In this document: positions 25,109-38,279 of the stretch, piece after piece
Position numbering within the stretch: position 1 is the first letter of the stretch
How the letters are laid out: each line of letters opens with the position of its first letter
NCBI GenBank assembly: GCA_946800325.1
Contig: OX326956.1
Coordinates: 74,287,087-74,351,086 of the forward strand
Direction of reading: 5' to 3'
From: Luzula sylvatica
Taxonomy: Eukaryota; Streptophyta; Magnoliopsida; Poales; Juncaceae
Length of the DNA stretch: 64,000 bases
The notes under the pieces: generated by a model
The model's database searches: none
What the model was told of the DNA's origin: nothing
Seen by the model: only the letters and a program-made list of their open reading frames with translations
Position numbers and translations under genes: made by a program

Positions 25109-27110
25109 TTCGCGCAGCTGTATTCCTCACGCCGGGGCGAGCGATTTTGATATAAAAATCGTGCCATTTGGAGAAAGATTGAGAAAGCCACAATTGGACA
25201 ATCTTCATATTCAATAATTCAAGACGAAATTACAAAAAAAACTGTGTTTTTTGTTAATTCGGGTTCAAAATACGTAATTTCCCAAATTCGGCCGAGATGC
25301 TGCATTCCTCTCGTCGAGGCGAGCGATTTTGATATAAAGATCGTGCCATTTGGAGAAAGTATGAGAAAGTTACAATGTGATAATCTTCATATTCAATAAT
25401 TCAGGATGAAATTACCAAAAAAATTGTATTTTCTGTTAATTCGGGTTCAAAATACATAATTTCCCAAATTCGTTCGCGCTGCTGTATTCCTCTCGCCGGG
25501 GCGAGCGATTTTGATATAAAAATCGTGCCATTTGGAGAAAGATTGAGAAAACCACAATTGGACAATCTTCATATTCAATAATTCAAGACGAATTTACAAA
25601 AAAAACTGTGTTTTTTGTTAATTCGGGTTCAAAATACATAATTTCCCAAATTCGTTCGCGCAGCTGTATTCCTCTCGCCGGGGCGAGCGATTTTGATATA
25701 AAAATCGTGCCATTTGGAGAAAGATTGAGAAAGCCACAATTGGACAATCTTCATATTCAATAATTCAAGACGAAATTACAAAAAAAACTGTGTTTTTTGT
25801 TAATTCGGGTTCAAAATACGTAATTTCCCAAATTCGGCCGCGATGCTGCATTCCTCTCGTCGAGGCGAGCGATTTTGATATAAAGATCGTGCCATTTGGA
25901 GAAAGTATGAGAAAGTTACAATGTGATAATCTTCATATTCAATAATTCAGGATGAAATTACCAAAAAAACTGTATTTTCTGTTAATTCGGGTTCAAAATA
26001 CATAATTTCCCAAATTCGTTCGCGCTGCTGTATTCCTCTCGCCGGGGCGAGCGATTTTGATATAAAAATCGTGCCATTTGGAGAAAGATTTAGAAAACCA
26101 CAATTGGACAACCTTCATATTCAATCATTCAAGATGAAACTACAAAAAAAACTGTGTTTTTTTCTAATTCGGGTTCAAAATAGGTAATTTCCCAAATTCG
26201 GCCGCGGTGCTGCATTCCTCTCGTCGAGGCGAGCGATTTTGATATAAAGATCGTGCCATTTGGAGAAAGTATGAGAAAGTTACAATGTGATAATCTTCAT
26301 ATTTAATAATTCAGTATGAAATTACCAAAAAAACTGTATTTTCTGTTAATTCGGGTTCAAAATACATAATTTCCCAAATTCGTTCGCGCTGCTGTATTCC
26401 TCTCGCCGTAACGAGCGATTTTGATATAAAAATCGTGCTATTTGGAGAAAGATTGAGAAAGCCACAATTGGACAATCTTCATATTCAATAATTCAAGAAG
26501 AAATTACAAAAAAAAATGTGTTTTTTGTTAATTCGGGTTCAAAATACGTAATTTCCCAAATTCGGCCGCGCTGCTGCATTCCTCTCATCGAGGCGAGCGA
26601 TTTTGATATAAAGATCGTGCAATTTGGAGAAAGTATGAGAAAGTTACAATGTGATAATCTTCATATTCAATAATTCAGGATGAAATTACCAAAAAAACTG
26701 TATTTTCTTTTAAATCGGGTTCAAAATACATAATTTCCCAAATTCGTTCGCGCAGCTGTATTCCTCTCGCCGGGGCGAGCGATTTTGATATAAAAATCGT
26801 GCCATTTGGAGAAAGATTGAGACAGCCACAATTGGACAATCTTCATATTCAATAATTCAAGACGAAATTACAAAAAAAATTGTGTTTTTTGTTAATTCGG
26901 GTTCAAAATACGTAATTTCCCAAATTCGGCCGCGATGCTGCATTCCTCTCGTCGAGGCGAGCGATTTTGATATAAAGATCGTGCCATTTGGAGAAAGTAT
27001 GAGAAAGTTACAATGTGATAATCTTCATATTCAATAATTCATGATGAAATTACCAAAAAAACTGTATTTTCTGTTAATTCGGGTTCAAAATACATAATTT
27101 CCCAAATTCG
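25109..27110. repeat. AB dimers of mixed subtypes around one hybrid
   Basis: Dimers at 25109, 25655, 26019, 26383 and 26747, plus a hybrid monomer at 25473. The dimer at 26019 carries unusual changes (TTTTTTTTCTAATT, GATTTAG, TTTAATAATTCAGTATG). The dimers at 26383 and 26747 resemble members of the following 1093-bp unit (GAGACAGCC, CATGATG) and may be an older copy. Confidence 0.75.
25473..25654. repeat. Hybrid monomer: A with B 3' end
   Basis: A form through eight A and TGTGTTTTTTG, then TACATAATTTCCC (B ending), followed directly by the A monomer at 25655. The switch lies in the shared TTAATTCGGGTTCAAAATAC at about 25617-25636. One B monomer equivalent is missing. Confidence 0.85.
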
Positions 27111-28203
27111 TTCGCGCTGCTGTATTCCTCTCGCCGGGGCGAGCGATTTTGATATAAAAATCGTGCCATTTGGAGAAAGATTGAGAAAACCACAATTGGA
27201 CAACCTTCATATTCAATAATTCAAGAAGAAATTACAAAAAAAACTGTGTTTTTTGTTAATTCGGGTTCAAAATACGTAATTTCCCAAATTCGGCCGCGCT
27301 GCTGCATTCCTCTCGTCGAGTCGAGCGATTTTGATATAAAGATCGTGCCATTTGGAGAAAGTATGAGAAAGTTACAATGTGATAATCTTCATATTCAATA
27401 ATTCAGGATGAAATTACCAAAAAAACTGTATTTTCTGTTAATTCGGGTTCAAAATACATAATTTCCCAAATTCGTTCGCGCTGCTGTATTCCTCTCGCCG
27501 GGACAAGCGATTTTGATATAAAAATCGTGCTATTTGGAGAAAGATTGAGAAAGCCACAATTGGACAATCTTCATATTCAATAATTCAAGAAGAAATTACA
27601 AAAAAAAACTGTGTTTTTTGTTAATTCGGGTTCAAAATACGTAATTTCCCAAATTCGGCCGCGCTGCTGCATTCCTCTCGTCGAGGCGAGCGTTTTTGAT
27701 ATAAAGATCGTGCCATTTGGAGAAAGTATGAGAAAGTTACAATGTGATAATCTTCATATTCAATAATTCAGGATGAAATTACCAAAAAAACTGTATTTTC
27801 TGTTAAATCGGGTTCAAAATACATAATTTCCCAAATTCGTTCGCGCAGATGTATTCCTCTCGCCGGGGCGAGCGATTTTGATATAAAAATCGTGCCATTT
27901 GGAGAAAGATTGAGACAGCCACAATTGGACAATCTTCATATTCAATAATTCAAGACGAAATTACAAAAAAAACTGTGTTTTTTGTTAATTCGGGTTCAAA
28001 ATACGTAATTTCCCAAATTCGGCCGCGATGCTGCATTCCTCTCGTCGAGGCGAGCGATTTTGATATAAAGATCGTGCCATTTGGAGAAAGTATGAGAAAG
28101 TTACAATGTGATAATCTTCATATTCAATAATTCATGATGAAATTACCAAAAAAACTGTTTTTTCTGTTAATTCGGGTTCAAAATACATAATTTCCCAAAT
28201 TCG
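27111..28203. repeat. 1093-bp HOR, unit 1
   Basis: Three dimers plus one base. Markers: GTCGAGTCGAG; GGGACAAGCG with nine A instead of eight at about 27600 and GCGTTTTTGAT; CAGATG with GAGACAGCC and TGTTTTTTCTG. The extra A explains 1093 instead of 1092. Confidence 0.9.
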
Positions 28204-29296
28204 TTCGCGCTGCTGTATTCCTCTCGCCGGGGCGAGCGATTTTGATATAAAAATCGTGCCATTTGGAGAAAGATTGAGAAAACCACAATTGGACAACCTT
28301 CATATTCAATAATTCAAGAAGAAATTACAAAAAAAACTGTGTTTTTTGTTAATTCGGGTTCAAAATACGTAATTTCCCAAATTCGGCCGCGCTGCTGCAT
28401 TCCTCTCGTCGAGTCGAGCGATTTTGATATAAAGATCGTGCCATTTGGAGAAAGTATGAGAAAGTTACAATGTGATAATCTTCATATTCAATAATTCAGG
28501 ATGAAATTACCAAAAAAACTGTATTTTCTGTTAATTCGGGTTCAAAATACATAATTTCCCAAATTCGTTCGCGCTGCTGTATTCCTCTCGCCGGGACAAG
28601 CGATTTTGATATAAAAATCGTGCTATTTGGAGAAAGATTGAGAAAGCCACAATTGGACAATCTTCATATTCAATAATTCAAGAAGAAATTACAAAAAAAA
28701 ACTGTGTTTTTTGTTAATTCGGGTTCAAAATACGTAATTTCCCAAATTCGGCCGCGCTGCTGCATTCCTCTCGTCGAGGCGAGCGTTTTTGATATAAAGA
28801 TCGTGCCATTTGGAGAAAGTATGAGAAAGTTACAATGTGATAATCTTCATATTCAATAATTCAGGATGAAATTACCAAAAAAACTGTATTTTCTGTTAAA
28901 TCGGGTTCAAAATACATAATTTCCCAAATTCGTTCGCGCAGATGTATTCCTCTCGCCGGGGCGAGCGATTTTGATATAAAAATCGTGCCATTTGGAGAAA
29001 GATTGAGACAGCCACAATTGGACAATCTTCATATTCAATAATTCAAGACGAAATTACAAAAAAAACTGTGTTTTTTGTTAATTCGGGTTCAAAATACGTA
29101 ATTTCCCAAATTCGGCCGCGATGCTGCATTCCTCTCGTCGAGGCGAGCGATTTTGATATAAAGATCGTGCCATTTGGAGAAAGTATGAGAAAGTTACAAT
29201 GTGATAATCTTCATATTCAATAATTCAGGATGAAATTACCAAAAAAACTGTTTTTTCTGTTAATTCGGGTTCAAAATACATAATTTCCCAAATTCG
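28204..29296. repeat. 1093-bp HOR, unit 2
   Basis: Same three dimers, including the nine-A run at about 28683. The only difference seen by eye is CATGATG (T at 28135) versus CAGGATG (G at 29228). Confidence 0.9.
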
Positions 29297-31816
29297 TTCG
29301 CGCTGCTGTATTCCTCTCGCCGGGGCGAGCGATTTTGATATAAAAATCGTGCCATTTGGAGAAAGATTGAGAAAACCACAATTGGACAACCTTCATATTC
29401 AATCATTCAAGATGAAATTACAAAAAAAACTGTGTTTTTTGTTAATTCGGGTTCAAAATAGGTAATTTCCCAAATTCGGCCGCGGTGCTGCATTCAACTC
29501 GTCGAGGCGAGCGATTTTGATATAAAGATCGTGCCATTTGGAGAAAGTATGAGAAAGTTACAATGTGATAATCTTCATATTTAATAATTCAGGATGAAAT
29601 TACCAAAAAAACTGTATTTTCTGTTAATTCGGGTTCAAAATACATAATTTCCCAAATTCGTTCGCGCTTCTGTATTCCTCTCGCCGGGATGAGCGATTTT
29701 GATATAAAAATCGTGCTATTTGGAGAAAGATTGAGAAAGCCACAATTGGACAATCTTCATATTCAATAATTCAAGAAGAAATTACAAAAAAAACTGTGTT
29801 TTTTGTTAATTCGGGTTCAAAATACGTAATTTCCCAAATTCGGCCGCGCGGCTGCATTCCTCTCGTCGAGGCGAGCGATTTTGATATAAAGATCGTGCCA
29901 TTTGGAGAAAGTATGAGAAAGTTACAATGTGATAATCTTCATATTCAATAATTCAGGATGAAATTACCAAAAAAACTGTATTTTCTGTTAAATCGGGTTC
30001 AAAATACATAATTTCCCAAATTCGTTCGCGCAGCTGTATTCCTCTCGCCGGGGCGAGCGATTTTGATATAAAAATCGTGCCATTTGGAGAAAGATTGAGA
30101 AAGCCACAATTGGACAATCTTCATATTCAATAATTCAAGACGAAATTACAAAAAAAACTGTGTTTTTTGTTAATTCGGGTTCAAAATACGTAATTTCCCA
30201 AATTCGGCCGCGCTGCTGCATTCCTGTCGTCGAGGCGAGCGATTTTGATATAAAGATCGTGCCATTTGGAGAAAGTATGAGAAAGTTACAATGTGATAAT
30301 CTTCATATTCAATAATTTAGGATGAAATTACCAAAAAAACTGTATTTTCTGTTAATTCGGGTTGAAAATACATAATTTCCCAAATTCGTTCGCGCTGCTG
30401 TATTCCTCTCGCCGGGGCGAGCGATTTTGATATAAAAATCGTGCCATTTGGAGAAAGATTGAGAAAACCACAATTGGACAAACTTCATATTCAATAATTC
30501 AAGATGAAATTACAATTAAAACTGTGTTTTTTGTCAATTCGGGTTCAAAATTGGTAATTTCCCAAATTCGACCGCCCCGCTGCATTCCTCTCGTCGAGGC
30601 GAGCGATTTTGATATAAAGATCGTGCCATTTGGAGAAAGTATGAGAAAGTTACAATGTGATAATCTTCATATTCAATAATTCAGGATGAAATTACCAAAA
30701 AAACTGTATTTTCTATTAATTCGGGTTCAAAATACATAATTTCCCAAATTCCTTCGCGCTGCTGTATTCCTCTCGCCGGGACGAGCGATTTTGATATAAA
30801 AATCGTGCTATTTGGAGAAAGATTGAGAAAGCCACAATTGGACAATCTTCATATTCAATAATTCAAGAAGAAATTACAAAAAAAACTGTGTTTTTTGTTA
30901 ATTCGGGTTCAAAATACGTAATTTCCCAAATTCGGCCGCGCTGCTGCATTCCTCTCGTCGAGGCGAGCGATTTTGATATAAAGATCGTGCCATTTGGAGA
31001 AAGTATGAGAAAGTTACAATGTGATAATCTTCATATTCAATAATTCAGGATGAAATTACCAAAAAAACTGTATTTTCTGTTAAATCGGGTTCAAAATACA
31101 TAATTTCCCAAATTCGTTCGCGCAGCTGTATTCCTCTCGCCGGGGCAAGCGATTTTGATATAAAAATCGTGCTATTTGGAGAAAGATTGAGAAAGCCACA
31201 ATTGGACAATCTTCATATTCAATAATTCAAGACGAAATTACAAAAAAAACTGTGTTTTTTGTTAATTCGGGTTCAAAATACGTAATTTCCCAAATTCGGC
31301 CGCGATGCTGCATTCCTCTCGTCGAGGCGAGCGATTTTGATATAAAGATCGTGCCATTTGGAGAAAGTATGAGAAAGTTACAATGTGATAATCTTCATAT
31401 TCAATAATTCAGGATGAAATTACCAAAAAAACTGTATTTTCTGTTAATTCGGGTTCAAAATACATAATTTCCCAAATTCGTTCGCGCTGCTGTATTCCTC
31501 TCGCCGGGGCGAGCGATTTTGATATAAAAATCGTGCCATTTGGAGAAAGATTTAGAAAACCACAATTGGACAACCTTCATATTCCATCATTCAAGATGAA
31601 ATTACAAAAAAAACTGTGTTTTTTGTTAATTCGGGTTCAAAATAGGTAATTTCCCAAATTCGGCCACGGTGCTGCATTCCTCTCGTCGAGGCGAGCGATT
31701 TTGATATAAAGATCGTGCCATTTGGAGAAAGTATGAGAAAGAATTCAGGATGAAATTACCAAAAAAACTGTATTTTCTGTTAATTCGGGATCAAAATACA
31801 TAATTTCCCCAATTCG
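29297..31816. repeat. AB dimers ending at the domain boundary
   Basis: Seven dimers with many private changes (CATTCAACTCG at 29492, GGGATGAGC at 29686, TACAATTAAAACTG at 30509, GACCGCCCCGC at 30570). Identity to neighbours falls towards the right edge, as expected at the edge of a homogenised domain. The last B monomer has lost 28 bp between 31741 and 31742, removing TTACAATGTGAT through TATTCAAT. Confidence 0.75.
31741..31742. repeat. 28-bp deletion in a B monomer at the domain boundary
   Basis: GAGAAAG joins directly to AATTCAGGATG. The missing 28 bp is the central part of B. It is the only deletion larger than 3 bp in the window and sits within 80 bp of the change from ACAATTGG to ACAATCGG A monomers. 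It creates a GAATTC site. Confidence 0.9.
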
Positions 31817-32180
31817 TTCGCGTTGCTGTATTCCTCTCGCCGGGGCGAGCGATTTTGATATAAAAATCGTGCCATTTGGAGAAAGATTGAGAAAGCCACA
31901 ATCGGACAATCTTCATATTCAATAATTCAAGATGAAATTACAAAAAAAACTGTGTTTTTTGTTAATTCGGGTTCAAAATACGTAATTTCCCAAATTCTGC
32001 CAAGCTGCTGCATTCCTCTCGTCGAGGCGAGCGATTTTGATATAAAGATCGTTCCATTTGGAGAAAGTATGAGAAAGTTACAATGTGATAATCTTCATAT
32101 TCAATAATTCAGGATGAAATTACCAAAAAAACTGTATTTTCTGTTAATTCGGGTTCAAAATACATAATTTGCCAAATTCG

Positions 32181-32362
32181 TTCGCGCTGCTGTATTCCTC
32201 TCGCCGGGGCGAGCGATTTTGATATAAAAATCGTGCCATTTGGAGAAAGATTGAGAAAGATACAATCGGACAATCTTCATATTCAATAATTCAAGATGAA
32301 ATTACCAAAAAAACTGTATTTTCTGTTAATTCGGGTTCAAAATACATAATATCCTAAATTCG
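32181..32362. repeat. Hybrid monomer: A head, B tail
   Basis: A form through AGATACAATCGG and CAAGATGAAATTA, then CCAAAAAAACTGTATTTTC and TACATAATATCC (B). An A monomer follows at 32363. The switch is at about 32295-32304. Duplicated at 35276-35457. Confidence 0.88.
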
Positions 32363-33818
32363 TTCGCGTTGCTGTATTCCTCTCGCCGGGGCGAGCGATT
32401 TTGATATAAAAATCGTGCCATTTGGAGAAAGATTGAGAAACCCACAATCGGACAATCTTCATATTCAATAATTCAAGATTAAATTACAAAAAAAACTGTG
32501 TTTTTTGTTAATTCGGGTTCAAAATACGTAATTTCCCAAATTCGGCCGCGTTGCTGCATTCCTCTCATCGAGGCGAGCGATTTCGATATAAAGATCGTGC
32601 CATTTGGAGAAAGTATGATAAAGTTACATTGTGATAATCTTCATATTCAATAATTCAGGATGAAATTACCAAAAAAACTGTATTTTCTGTTAATTCGGGT
32701 TCAAAATACATAATTTCCCAAATTCGTTCGCGCCGCTGTATTCCTCTCGCCGGGACGGGCGATTTTGATATAAAAATCGTGCCATTTGGAGAAAGATTGA
32801 GAAAGCTACAATTGGACAATCTTCATATTCAATAATTCAAGATGAAATTACAAAAAAAACTGTGTTTTTTGTTAATTCGGGTTCAAAATACGTAATTTCC
32901 CGAATTCGGCCGCGATGATGCATTCCTCTCGTCGAGGTGAGCGATTTTGATATAAAGATCGTGCCATTTGGAGAAAGTATGAGAAAGTTACAATGTGATA
33001 ATCTTCATATTCAACAATTCAGGATGAAATTACCAAAAAAACTGTATTTTCTGTTAATTCGGGTTCAAAATACATAATTTCCCAAATTCGTTCACGGTGC
33101 TGTATTCCTCTCGCCGGGGCGAGCGATTTTGATATAAAAATCGTGCCATTTGGAGAATGATTGAGAAAGCCACAATCGGACAATCTTCATATTCAATAAT
33201 TCAAGATGAAATTACAAAAAAAACTGTGTTTTTTGTTAATTCGGGTTAATAATACAAAATTTCCCAAATTCGGCCGCGCTGTTGCATTCCTCTCGTCGAG
33301 GCGAGCGATTTCGATATAAAGATCGTGCCATTTGGAGAAAGTATGAGAAAGTTACAATGTGATAATCTTCATATTCAATAATTCAGGATGAAATAACCAA
33401 AAAAACTGTATTTTCTGTTAATTCGGGTTCAAAATACATAATTTCCCAAATTCGTTCGCGCTGCTGTATTCCTCTCGCCGGGGCGGGCGATTTTGATAGA
33501 AAAATCATGCCATTTGGAGAAAGATTGAGAAATCTACAATTGGACAATCTTCATATTCAATAATTCAAGATGAAATTACAAACAAAACTATTTTTTTTGT
33601 TAATTCGGGTTCAAAATACATAATTTACCAAATTCGACCGCGTTGTTGCATTCCTCTCGTCGAGGCGAGCGATTTTAATATAAAGATCGTGCCATTTGGA
33701 GAAAGTATGAGAAAGTTACAATGTGATAATATTCATATTCAATAATTCAGGATGAAATTACCAAAAAAACTGTATTTTCTGTTAATTCGGGTTCAAAATA
33801 CATAATTTCCCAAATTCT

Positions 33819-34000
33819 TTCGCGCTGCTGTATTCCTCTCGTCGAGGCGAGCGATTTCGATATAAAGATCGTGCCATTTGGAGAAAGTATGAGAAAGTTA
33901 CAATGTGATAATCTTCATATTCAATAATTCAGGATGAAGTTACCAAAAAAACTGTATTTTCTGTTAATTCGGGTTCAAAATACATAATTTCCCAAATTCG
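33819..34000. repeat. Hybrid monomer: A first 22 bases, then B
   Basis: CGCGCTGCTGTATTCCTCTC (A) continues TCGAGGCGAGC, ATTTCGAT and AGTATGAG (B), ending GAAGTTACC. A follows at 34001. Two B-like monomers therefore lie in succession. Duplicated at 36914-37095; a similar monomer is at 42195. Confidence 0.88.
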
Positions 34001-35093
34001 TTCGCGCCGTTGTATTCCTCTCGCCGGGGCGAGTGATTTTGATATAAAAATCGTGCCATTTGGAGAAAGATTGAGAAAGATACAATCGGACAATCTTCAT
34101 ATTCAATAATTCAAGATGAAATTCCAAAAAAAACTGTGTTTTTTGTTAATTCGGGTTCAAAATACGTAATTTCCCAAATTCGACAGCGATGATGCATTCC
34201 TCTCGTCCAGGCGAGCGATTTCGATATAAAGATCGTGCCATTTGGAGAAAGTATGAGAAAGTTACAATGTGATAATCTTCATATTCAATAATTCAGGATG
34301 AAATTACCAAAAAAACTGTATTTTCTGTTAATTCGGGTTCAAAATACATAATATCCCAAATTCGTTCGCGTTGCTGTATTCCTCTCGCCGGGGCGAGCGA
34401 TTTTGATTATAAAAATCGTGCCATTTGGAGAAAGATTGAGAAACCCACAATCGGACAATCTTCACATTCAATAATTCAAGTTGAAATTACAAAAAAAACT
34501 GTGTTTTTTGATAATTCGGGTTCAAAATACGTAATTTCCCAAATTCGGCCGCGCAGCTGCATTCCTCTCGTCGAGGTGAGCGATTTTGATATAAAGATCG
34601 TGCCATTTAGAGAAAGTATGAGAAAGTTACAATGTGATAATATTCATATTCAACAATTCAGGATGAAATTACCAAAAAAACTGTATTTTCTGATAATTCG
34701 GGTTCAAAATACATAATTTCCCAAATTCGTTCGCGCAGCTGTATTCCTCTCGCCGGGACGAGCGATTTTGATATAAAAATCGTGCCATTTGGAGAAAGAT
34801 TGAGAAAGATACAATCGGACAATCTTCATATTCAATAATTCAAGATGAAATTCCAAAAAAAACTGTGTTTTTTGTTAAATAGGGTTCAAAATACGTAATT
34901 TCCAAAATTCGTCCGCGCAGCTACATTCCTCTCGTCGAGGCGAGCGATTTTGATATAAAGATCGTGCCATTTGGAGAAAGTATGAGAAAGTTACAATGTG
35001 ATAATCTTCATATTCAATAATTCAGAATGAAATTACCAAAAAAACTGTATTTTCTGTTAATTCGGGTTCAAAATACATAATTTCCCAAATTCG

Positions 35094-35275
35094 GTCACGC
35101 TGCTGTATTCCTCTCGCCGGGACGAGCGATTTTGATATAAAAATCGTGCCATTTGGAGAAAGATTGAGAAAGTTACAATGTGATAATCTTCATATTCAAT
35201 AATTCAGGATGAAATTACCAAAAAAACTGTATTTTCTGTTAATTCGGGTTCAAAATACATAATTTGCCAAATTCG
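35094..35275. repeat. Hybrid monomer at the 3095-bp unit junction
   Basis: A head (TCGCCGGGACG, AGATTGAG) continues into TTACAATGTGAT and CAGGATG (B), followed by A at 35276. The shared segment from 35165 is where unit 2 begins, so this monomer is the recombination joint of the 3095-bp duplication. Confidence 0.85.
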
Positions 35276-35457
35276 TTCGCGCTGCTGTATTCCTCTCGCC
35301 GGGGCGAGCGATTTTGATATAAAAATCGTGCCATTTGGAGAAAGATTGAGAAAGATACAATCGGACAATCTTCATATTCAATAATTCAAGATGAAATTAC
35401 CAAAAAAACTGTATTTTCTGTTAATTCGGGTTCAAAATACATAATATCCTAAATTCG
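35276..35457. repeat. Hybrid monomer: A head, B tail (copy of 32181)
   Basis: Same structure as the hybrid 3095 bp upstream, confirming that the hybrid arose before the 3095-bp duplication. Confidence 0.88.
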
Positions 35458-36913
35458 TTCGCTTTGCTGTATTCCTCTCGCCGGGGCGAGCGATTTTGAT
35501 ATAAAAATCGTGCCATTTGGAGAAAGATTGAGAAACCCACAATCGGACAATCTTCATATTCAATAATTCAAGATTAAATTACAAAAAAAACTGTGTTTTT
35601 TGTTAATTCGGGTTCAAAATACGTAATTTCCCAAATTCGGCCGCGCTGCTGCATTCCTCTCATCGAGGCGAGCGATTTCGATATAAAGATCGTGCCATTT
35701 GGAGAAAGTATGATAAAGTTACATTGTGATAATCTTCATATTCAATAATTCAGGATGAAATTACCAAAAAAACTGTATTTTCTGTTAATTCGGGTTCAAA
35801 ATACATAATTTCCCAAATTCGTTCGCGCCGCTGTATTCCTCTCGCCGGGACGGGCGATTTTGATATAAAAATCGTGCCATTTGGAGAAAGATTGAGAAAG
35901 CTACAATTGGACAATCTTCATATTCAATAATTCAAGATGAAATTACAAAAAAAACTGTGTTTTTTGTTAATTCGGGTTCAAAATACGTAATTTCCCGAAT
36001 TCGGCCGCGATGATGCATTCCTCTCGTCGAGGTGAGCGATTTTGATATAAAGATCGTGCCATTTGGAGAAAGTATGAGAAAGTTACAATGTGATAATCTT
36101 CATATTCAACAATTCAGGATGAAATTACCAAAAAAACTGTATTTTCTGTTAATTCGGGTTCAAAATACATAATTTCCCAAATTCGTTCACGGTGCTGTAT
36201 TCCTCTCGCCGGGGCGAGCGATTTTGATATAAAAATCGTGCCATTTGGAGAATGATTGAGAAAGCCACAATCGGACAATCTTCATATTCAATAATTCAAG
36301 ATGAAATTACAAAAAAAACTGTGTTTTTTGTTAATTCGGGTTAAAAATACAAAATTTCCCAAATTCGGCCGCGCTGTTGCATTCCTCTCGTCGAGGCGAG
36401 CGATTTCGATATAAAGATCGTGCCATTTGGAGAAAGTATGAGAAAGTTACAATGTGATAATCTTCATATTCAATAATTCAGGATGAAATAACCAAAAAAA
36501 CTGTATTTTCTGTTAATTCGGGTTCAAAATACATAATTTCCCAAATTCGTTCGCGCTGCTGTATTCCTCTCGCCGGGGCGGGCGATTTTGATAGAAAAAT
36601 CATGCCATTTGGAGAAAGATTGAGAAATCTACAATTGGACAATCTTCATATTCAATAATTCAAGATGAAATTACAAACAAAACTATTTTTTTTGTTAATT
36701 CGGGTTCAAAATACATAATTTACCAAATTCGACCGCGTTGTTGCATTCCTCTCGTCGAGGCGAGCGATTTTAATATAAAGATCGTGCCATTTGGAGAAAG
36801 TATGAGAAAGTTACAATGTGATAATATTCATATTCAATAATTCAGGATGAAATTACCAAAAAAACTGTATTTTCTGTTAATTCGGGTTCAAAATACATAA
36901 TTTCCCAAATTCT

Positions 36914-37095
36914 TTCGCGCTGCTGTATTCCTCTCGTCGAGGCGAGCGATTTCGATATAAAGATCGTGCCATTTGGAGAAAGTATGAGAAAGTTACAATG
37001 TGATAATCTTCATATTCAATAATTCAGGATGAAGTTACCAAAAAAACTGTATTTTCTGTTAATTCGGGTTCAAAATACATAATTTCCCAAATTCG
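36914..37095. repeat. Hybrid monomer: A start, then B (copy of 33819)
   Basis: Identical in structure to the hybrid 3095 bp upstream, including CTTTCGCG at its start and GAAGTTACC near its end. Confidence 0.88.
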
Positions 37096-38267
37096 TTCGC
37101 GCCGTTGTATTCCTCTCGCCGGGGCGAGTGATTTTGATATAAAAATCGTGCCATTTGGAGAAAGATTGAGAAAGATACAATCGGACAATCTTCATATTCA
37201 ATAATTCAAGATGAAATTCCAAAAAAAACTGTGTTTTTTGTTAATTCGGGTTCAAAATACGTAATTTCCCAAATTCGACCGCGATGATGCATTCCTCTCG
37301 TCCAGGCGAGCGATTTCGATATAAAGATCGTGCCATTTGGAGAAAGTATGAGAAAGTTACAATGTGATAATCTTCATATCCAATAATTCAGGATGAAATT
37401 ACCAAAAAAACTGTATTTTCTGTTAATTCGGGTTCAAAATACATAATATCCCAAATTCGTTCGCGTTGCTGTATTCCTCTCGCCGGGGCGAGCGATTTTG
37501 ATTATAAAAATCGTGCCATTTGGAGAAAGATTGAGAAACCCACAATCGGACAATCTTCACATTCAATAATTCAAGTTGAAATTACAAAAAAAACTGTGTT
37601 TTTTGATAATTCGGGTTCAAAATACGTAATTTCCCAAATTCGGCCGCGCAGCTGCATTCCTCTCGTCGAGGTGAGCGATTTTGATATAAAGATCGTGCCA
37701 TTTAGAGAAAGTATGAGAAAGTTACAATGTGATAATATTCATATTCAACAATTCAGGATGAAATTACCAAAAAAACTGTATTTTCTGATAATTCGGGTTC
37801 AAAATACATAATTTCCCAAATTCGTTCGCGCAGCTGTATTCCTCTCGCCGGGACGAGCGATTTTGATATAAAAATCGTGCCATTTGGAGAAAGATTGAGA
37901 AAGATACAATCGGACAATCTTCATATTCAATAATTCAAGATGAAATTCCAAAAAAAACTGTGTTTTTTGTTAAATAGGGTTCAAAATACGTAATTTCCAA
38001 AATTCGTCCGCGCAGCTACATTCCTCTCGTCGAGGCGAGCGATTTTGATATAAAGATCGTGCCATTTGGAGAAAGTATGAGAAAGTTACAATGTGATAAT
38101 CTTCATATTCAATAATTCAGAATGAAATTACCAAAAAAACTGTATTTTCTGTTAATTCGGGTTCAAAATACATAATTTCCCAAATTCGGTCACGCTGCTG
38201 TATTCCTCTCGCCGGGACGAGCGATTTTGATATAAAAATCGTGCCATTTGGAGAAAGATTGAGAAAG

Positions 38268-38279
38268 TTACAATGTGAT
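38268..38279. repeat. B-like patch inside an A monomer
   Basis: The A monomer at 38189 has AGATTGAG (A), then TTACAATGTGAT (B), then CAAGATGAAATTAC (A). A on both sides of B sequence suggests a short gene-conversion tract. Confidence 0.7.

Larger units (their letters stand above)
1..31741. repeat. Domain I: A monomers with ACAATTGG core
   Basis: A monomers here carry GCCACAATTGG, AACCACAATTGG or close variants, and the CAGCTG or CTGCTG starts with AAGAAG, AAGACG or AAGATG. The forms AGATACAATCGG and GGTGAGC-TTTAGAT are absent. The domain ends at a B monomer with a 28-bp internal deletion. HOR periods inside it are 728, 1092, 2548, 1456, 2545 and 1093 bp. Confidence 0.85.
32070..35164. repeat. 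3095-bp HOR, unit 1
   Basis: Seventeen monomers plus one base (extra T in GATTATAAAAATC at about 34408). It contains three hybrid monomers (32181, 33819, and 35094 at the junction) and a B variant with TTTAGAGAAAG and CAACAATTC. By eye it differs from unit 2 at five bases: 32368, 32551 (B base 7), 33250, 34185 and 34285. Confidence 0.92.
35165..38259. repeat. 3095-bp HOR, unit 2
   Basis: Same order as unit 1, with the extra T at about 37503. After the unit, 38260-38300 still matches the junction region, then CAAGATG replaces CAGGATG. The crossover that made the duplication therefore lay within about 41 bp of shared sequence (32070-32111 equivalent). Confidence 0.92.
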
